The notes under the pieces were generated by a model that worked only from the letters and a program-made list of their open reading frames with translations, had not been told where the DNA came from and did not search any database. Of a stretch of DNA of 55,122 nt, positions 51,407 through 55,122 are shown piece after piece. Source of the stretch: an uncultured Alphaproteobacteria bacterium (GTDB lineage Bacteria; Pseudomonadota; Alphaproteobacteria; Rs-D84); NCBI GenBank assembly GCA_944389135.1, contig CALXLG010000007.1:1-55122 (forward strand), in the 5' to 3' direction. The position numbers and the translations under genes were made by a program. The stretch's first letter is position 1. Every line of letters starts with the position of its first letter.

Positions 51407-51934
51407 GTAATAATCCCTTTGCGCAAATAATTTGACTCCGCAGAAATGCCCATTGTATACAAAGGAGTATATTTGGGGTGGATTTTCGGATATTCGGCGG
51501 ATACCACAATCAATGTTAAACGCAAAGCCCCGCGGATTGCGGGCGACACACAAAAAAGCCGCGTGAACACGCGACTTTGAACTTTCTGGTCGGATTCAAA
51601 TACCGCGCCCTGTGGCACATACAAAATCGGCTAAAACACATACGTCGTGCAATAAAAAACAGGGAAAAACAGGGATTTTTTTTTGCAAAAAAACGGGCAT
51701 TTTGACCAAAATTCACACAACCTGCACTAGAATTCACACACAGTTTTCTAAGCACTTACGCCCTACTCGCCCCAAAATTCCCTGCAAAAATAACAGGGAT
51801 TTTTTTATAACATAACAGGGATTTCCCATCGAATATCAGGGAATTTAATAAGCTAACAGCGAAACCCATTTTTATCTTGTTTTTCAAGGTGTATGTGATA
51901 CATTAGCTTCGATATATAAAGGATTGGATCATAT
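51407..51934. other. Gene-free spacer with CAGGG motif cluster and hairpins
   Basis: No convincing gene in 528 bp. About 51420-51620 is clearly richer in G+C than its surroundings. It holds a CCCGC-GGATT-GCGGG hairpin (51526-51540) and a second hairpin, AGCCGCGT-GAAC-ACGCGACT, at about 51557-51576 which on the minus strand is followed by TTTTTT, like a terminator. From 51600 to 51845 there are at least seven CAGGG/CCCTG words, several as AACAGGGAtttt. AATTCACACA occurs twice about 20 bp apart. It ends in the promoter of the OLD gene. Confidence 0.55.
51877..51904 (+). promoter_or_regulatory. Promoter of the OLD-family gene, part of a duplicated promoter segment
   Basis: TTGTTT (51877-51882), a 16 bp spacer and TACATT (51899-51904) with TGA before it. 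The segment 51877-51900 matches 53850-53873 at 23 of 24 bases. Confidence 0.65.
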
Positions 51935-53617
51935 ATGTCTCTTTCAAAAGCTTTTCTAACGGGAATAACTTTTTCAGGCGGTCAAACGATACCACTTAAT
52001 AAAGGCGATATAGTCATTATTGTTGGAGGCAATAATTCTGGCAAAAGCACCGCTCTAAAAAACATATTATCGTATTCTCGTGACTCTAAGCCCCAAAAAG
52101 TCATAACACAAACTAAAATGTCTTTTGAAGGCGACGCTACTGGCTTCGTTGAATATGCAAAAGCTATGATGATACAAAAAGGTGAATACCTTGTTTTCGG
52201 TAGCACATACATAGAAAAAAATAAATTGGAGGATCATTGGCCAATCAAAAATGGTGATATCATATCAAATTTGTTTTTTAGCCTATTATCAACAAGTAAC
52301 AGACTAAGTTCTGCAGACTCCTCGCCATCTTTTGACGCTTCTTCTGAATCACCGAGGACCCCTTTACAAAAAATTTTCAACGATGATGAAACAGAAAAAC
52401 GAATTAGCGACTTATTTAAACAAGCATTTGGTAAAAACCTTGTCATAGACGTTAGGGGCGGACAAAAAATATCAATGCACGTGACAGATGATGACGCCTT
52501 GCCATATGACACTAACCGCAGCACTTCAGAATTCACCAAGCGTTTGCGCACATATCCTAAAATCGATGATGAGGGCGATGGAATGCGCAGTTTTGTAGGA
52601 ATATTGTTACATGCACTAACAAGTCAAAAAAGTATCACTCTTATAGATGAGCCAGAAGCCTTTTTGCACCCCCCACAAATACGAATATTGGCAAAAACTT
52701 TAGCTACAGAAACCCCTACTGACAAACAACTCATAATCTCAACCCATAGTCAGGATTTTATAAACGGAATTCTAGATTCTGACATTACGGACAGAGTGAA
52801 GGTAATCCGTATAGAACGAGATGCTAGTGTAAACAATGTATCTCTTTTAGAATCCGCGGCAGTTAAGGAGCTTTGGTCTGACCCTTTATTACGATACTCT
52901 AATATTTTAAGCGGTTTATTTCATGAACATGTAATACTTTGCGAAGCAGATATGGACTGCAAATTTTATCAAACAATATTAGATCATATAGTTGCTAATG
53001 CTCATATAAAGCAACCAGACATACTATTCACTCATTGTGGGGGAAAAGCGCGCATGAAAAATGTAATAAAAGCTTTGCAGGCGATAAAAATTCCTTTATC
53101 TATAATTTGTGACATAGATGTTTTAAACAATGAAGAAACAATCAAAAGCATTGTTGAAGCAAAGGGTGGAAATTGGGAACACTTTAAACCAGATTGGCTT
53201 GTTGTTTATAATGACATAGTAAACATGAGACCCGAAATATCAAAATCCGATCTCTCCCAAAAACTAAGTGAACAAATATCAAATATCTCAAATGAAACAT
53301 TAACCTCGGAAGATATAGAAAATTTACGAAAAACAATAAAAAAAACATCCCCATGGGAAACAATCAAATCTGGTGGAAAATCGGTTATTCCATCAGGAAA
53401 TGCAAGTTTAAAATTTAACTCTATTAATGAAAAGCTTGAAAGAATTGGAATATTTATTGTACCTGTTGGTGAAGTAGAATGTTTTGACAAAACAGTTGGC
53501 GGTCATGGCAACAAATGGTTAACTAGTGTTTTACAAAAAGAAATAACCAATGAATATTTAAACGACGCAAAAATTTTTGTAAAAAATATATGCCGCAAAT
53601 CTGGGATTATTTTTTAA
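51935..53617 (+). CDS. OLD-family ATPase with TOPRIM nuclease domain
   Basis: A 560-residue protein. The ABC-type ATPase has Walker A GGNNSGKST (residues 31-39), a signature-like DEGDGMRSF (212-220), Walker B ITLIDEPEAF (from 234) and the STHS switch His (269-272). A C-terminal TOPRIM domain follows, with Glu337 in CEADMD and Asp393/Asp395 in CDIDV, and a GGKARM block between. OLD proteins are nucleases gated by ATP; several protect against phage (the P2 Old, GajA and relatives). No partner helicase (GajB) follows, so this would be a single-gene type. A role in phage defence is inferred. Confidence 0.88.
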   Translation: MSLSKAFLTGITFSGGQTIPLNKGDIVIIVGGNNSGKSTALKNILSYSRDSKPQKVITQTKMSFEGDATGFVEYAKAMMIQKGEYLVFGSTYIEKNKLEDHWPIKNGDIISNLFFSLLSTSNRLSSADSSPSFDASSESPRTPLQKIFNDDETEKRISDLFKQAFGKNLVIDVRGGQKISMHVTDDDALPYDTNRSTSEFTKRLRTYPKIDDEGDGMRSFVGILLHALTSQKSITLIDEPEAFLHPPQIRILAKTLATETPTDKQLIISTHSQDFINGILDSDITDRVKVIRIERDASVNNVSLLESAAVKELWSDPLLRYSNILSGLFHEHVILCEADMDCKFYQTILDHIVANAHIKQPDILFTHCGGKARMKNVIKALQAIKIPLSIICDIDVLNNEETIKSIVEAKGGNWEHFKPDWLVVYNDIVNMRPEISKSDLSQKLSEQISNISNETLTSEDIENLRKTIKKTSPWETIKSGGKSVIPSGNASLKFNSINEKLERIGIFIVPVGEVECFDKTVGGHGNKWLTSVLQKEITNEYLNDAKIFVKNICRKSGIIF

Positions 53618-53849
53618 TACAAAATCATAATACATATTTTATGGATTTCTTTAGTTCTCTATGATTCTGAACTTTAAAAAATGTGTAAAAAAATACGGCG
53701 GAACAAAACACAACAAGAAAAAGATTCTGTAAAAAACGCCAAACAGTCAAAATTAAAAAAATAATCAACAAAAACTTGTTGCGGAACTTCTAATATCTTA
53801 CAACTATAAAAAATATTTTTACACAATTTTCTACAAATACTTTTTTACC

Positions 53850-53877
53850 TTGTTTTTCAGGGTGTATGTGATATTTT
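53850..53877 (+). promoter_or_regulatory. Promoter of the pyrophosphatase-like gene, second copy of the promoter segment
   Basis: TTGTTT (53850-53855), a 16 bp spacer and TATTTT (53872-53877) with TGA before it, 20 bp before the ATG. Nearly identical to the promoter of the OLD gene. Confidence 0.65.
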
Positions 53878-53896
53878 TCAAAAAAAGGGCCTCAAT

Positions 53897-54244
53897 ATGC
53901 CACAACAAACAAAATCTTCTGACTATCTGAATAAAATTGTATCTGTTGTCATGGACAGACCATTGGGCACAAAGCACCCAAAGCATGGATTTGTGTACGA
54001 AGTAAATTATGGCTATATTCCAAACACAGTTTCTGGTGACGGCGAAGAGCTTGACGCATATGTTTTAGGCATAGACAAGCCACTAAAAGAATCCACAGGA
54101 CGTTGTGTAGCAATCATTCACCGTACAAACGATAACTATGATAAACTGGTGGTTGTTCCTGACGGCTTACAGATAACGAACCAATTCATAGAACAAAAAA
54201 CAAATTTCCAAGAACAATGGTTCAAACATAAGATTATTAGATAA
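53897..54244 (+). CDS. Small inorganic pyrophosphatase-like protein
   Basis: A 115-residue protein with a short form of the soluble pyrophosphatase core: MDRPLGTKHPKHG, YEVNYGYIPNT, DGEELDAYVLG (residues 48-58), and IIHRTNDNYDKLVVVPDG. The DGEExDAY block supplies the metal-binding Asp/Glu residues of family I enzymes. At 115 residues it lacks the C-terminal helices of the ~175-residue housekeeping enzyme. Short members like this are known from other bacteria; whether they hydrolyse pyrophosphate or a nucleotide is not clear. It is 14 bp upstream of the NERD gene, so the two are one unit. Confidence 0.85.
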   Translation: MPQQTKSSDYLNKIVSVVMDRPLGTKHPKHGFVYEVNYGYIPNTVSGDGEELDAYVLGIDKPLKESTGRCVAIIHRTNDNYDKLVVVPDGLQITNQFIEQKTNFQEQWFKHKIIR

Positions 54245-54258
54245 CAAACGGAATAATT

Positions 54259-55005
54259 ATGATTATCTTTTACATAATTGTTATTCTATTTTTGTTATAT
54301 ATCGTAATAAAAAAACACAAACGTAAACACGCGCACAAAGTTGGCAAAACGTTCAACGTTTTTGAATATCTTTCAAATAAAAGACAGTTAATCGAAACAG
54401 TAACTTCTCTTGAAAGAGGAACATGGTCTGAAAGAGAACTTATTCTAAAACTATTAAAAAACGATTTCCCAGCAGGCTCAATATTTCATGATCTGTATAT
54501 CATAAAACCAAATGATCAAACATCACAAATAGATCTGGTACTAGCCACCAAAGTTGGTCTAATTATCTTTGAAGTTAAAGATTATTCTGGCTGGATTTTT
54601 GGCAAAGGCAACCAACAAACATGGACACAAGTCTTATCTTACGGACGAGAAAAGAACAGGTTTTATAACCCTATTTTACAAAACAAGAAACACATCGACA
54701 CACTTCGTAAACAATCCAAACAATTTGCTAAAATCCCAATTTACTCTGTCATAGTATTTTTCGGCAGTTGTTCTTTAAGAAACATAAGTTTTATTCCAAA
54801 AGACACAATTGTTACTACGTCATCCCGAGTAATAGAAGCCGTACAAACAATAATTTCAGAAAATGCCCCCGCAAACTATACTGACAAACACGAAATAGTA
54901 CGTATTTTGAAACAGGCGGTCTTAAACGGCGGAGACACAAACATACAAGAAAAACATATCACCCAAATAGAAGATATGATTGGAAAAAATCGTTTATTTG
55001 AATAA
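54259..55005 (+). CDS. Membrane-anchored NERD-domain protein
   Basis: A 248-residue protein with an N-terminal membrane helix (residues 2-17), a basic stretch (KKHKRKHAHK), and a nuclease-related NERD domain: WSERELILKLL, IFHDLYI, TSQIDLVLATKVGLIIFEVKDYSGWIFG, and FYNPILQNKKHIDTL. The ID...EVK residues correspond to the PD-(D/E)xK-like core of NERD. NERD proteins are common in accessory regions and are suspected nucleases. It is co-transcribed with the pyrophosphatase-like gene. The C-terminus (about 180-248) has no clear domain. Confidence 0.87.
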   Translation: MIIFYIIVILFLLYIVIKKHKRKHAHKVGKTFNVFEYLSNKRQLIETVTSLERGTWSERELILKLLKNDFPAGSIFHDLYIIKPNDQTSQIDLVLATKVGLIIFEVKDYSGWIFGKGNQQTWTQVLSYGREKNRFYNPILQNKKHIDTLRKQSKQFAKIPIYSVIVFFGSCSLRNISFIPKDTIVTTSSRVIEAVQTIISENAPANYTDKHEIVRILKQAVLNGGDTNIQEKHITQIEDMIGKNRLFE

Positions 55006-55026
55006 ATTAGCCGCAATGAAACAAAT

Positions 55027-55122
55027 CTACGATTTGCTATACAACTCCCACAGATATTCAAATCGTTCTGAATATTCTTTGTTCGGTTGTTCAAAAAACA
55101 GGCAATTTTCACTGTTACTTTT
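55027..55122 (-). CDS. C-terminal end of an unknown protein, 5' part outside window
   Basis: The last 31 codons of a minus-strand frame open to the edge, reading CLFFEQPNKEYSERFEYLWELYSKS before TAG. The composition (Glu, Arg, Tyr, Trp) is that of a normal folded protein end. It converges with the NERD gene, 21 bp apart. The family cannot be told. Confidence 0.5.
   Translation of the reverse strand, partial: KSNSENCLFFEQPNKEYSERFEYLWELYSKS

Noticed and set aside
51403-51755. Two minus-strand frames of 73 and 79 codons in the island spacer
   Set aside because: They read through hairpins and repeated words, are rich in Cys, Phe and Arg, and lack start signals.
55016-55122. Plus-strand gene starting at 55016 and running off the edge
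   Set aside because: The minus-strand frame over the same bases has a far more protein-like composition and a natural end; the plus frame has no ribosome-binding site.

Overview
The window reads as AT-rich chromosome of a Gram-negative bacterium, most likely an uncultured, host- or gut-associated alphaproteobacterium. The lineage is inferred from the style of the housekeeping proteins, not tested. Supporting features are lipid A synthesis genes (lpxA-lpxB), a Pal lipoprotein, outer-membrane beta-barrels, an M23 peptidase/bactofilin pair and many Sec signal peptides. Promoters visible by eye are sigma70-like, often with a TTGCAA or TTGACA -35 and a TG-extended -10.

Layout. 1-2832: three exported proteins of unknown function on the minus strand. 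2941-5167: a TatD-type hydrolase and TcdA, a small DUF378 membrane protein, and four tRNA genes (Leu-CAG, Ala-CGC, Leu-TAA, Val-CAC) on the minus strand behind one strong promoter. 5313-8006: a large exported cysteine-rich protein. 8050-9982: lpxA-lpxB with overlapping ends. 10075-13858: a polytopic membrane protein, then a coupled plus-strand run of a TrmN6-like methyltransferase, M23 peptidase, bactofilin and rpiB. 13899-16295: leuS, with an altered HIGH motif. 16440-19711: two exported cysteine-rich paralogues followed by GT2 and GT8 glycosyltransferases. 19715-27769: tlyA, a 1.2 kb gene-free stretch, aroK, prfA, hisS, a YgjP-type metalloprotein, transketolase and rnhA.

27847-39150 is a surface-protein region. 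Three paralogous exported proteins carry three, two and one copies of a module made of a PKD-like WGDG domain plus a tandem ~31-residue repeat. Between and beside them lie two small exported proteins sharing a C-terminal motif, an outer-membrane barrel and pal. The second paralogue has at its 3' side a copy of the rnhA tail and terminator, and at its 5' side the same promoter and leader as the first, so the duplicated unit can be read directly.

39200-48022 returns to core genes: rlmE, a stand-alone SRP54 M-domain protein, uvrA, a RodZ-like protein, a dihydrouridine synthase, an FtsB-like protein, tspO, tRNA-Arg(TCT), a DUF308 protein, a barrel and a lipoprotein. The tRNA-Arg 3' end is repeated exactly over 32 bp a short distance downstream, which is an attachment-site-like scar.

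48170-55122 is an accessory island: a 433-residue unknown protein, a C-terminal fragment of a large serine recombinase, a DUF2971 protein, an OLD-family ATPase/TOPRIM nuclease, a small pyrophosphatase-like protein, a NERD-domain membrane protein and a partial gene at the edge. The OLD and pyrophosphatase-like genes sit behind nearly identical promoter segments. A defence role is plausible from the families, but it is inference. The candidates most worth following are this island and the modular surface-protein array.
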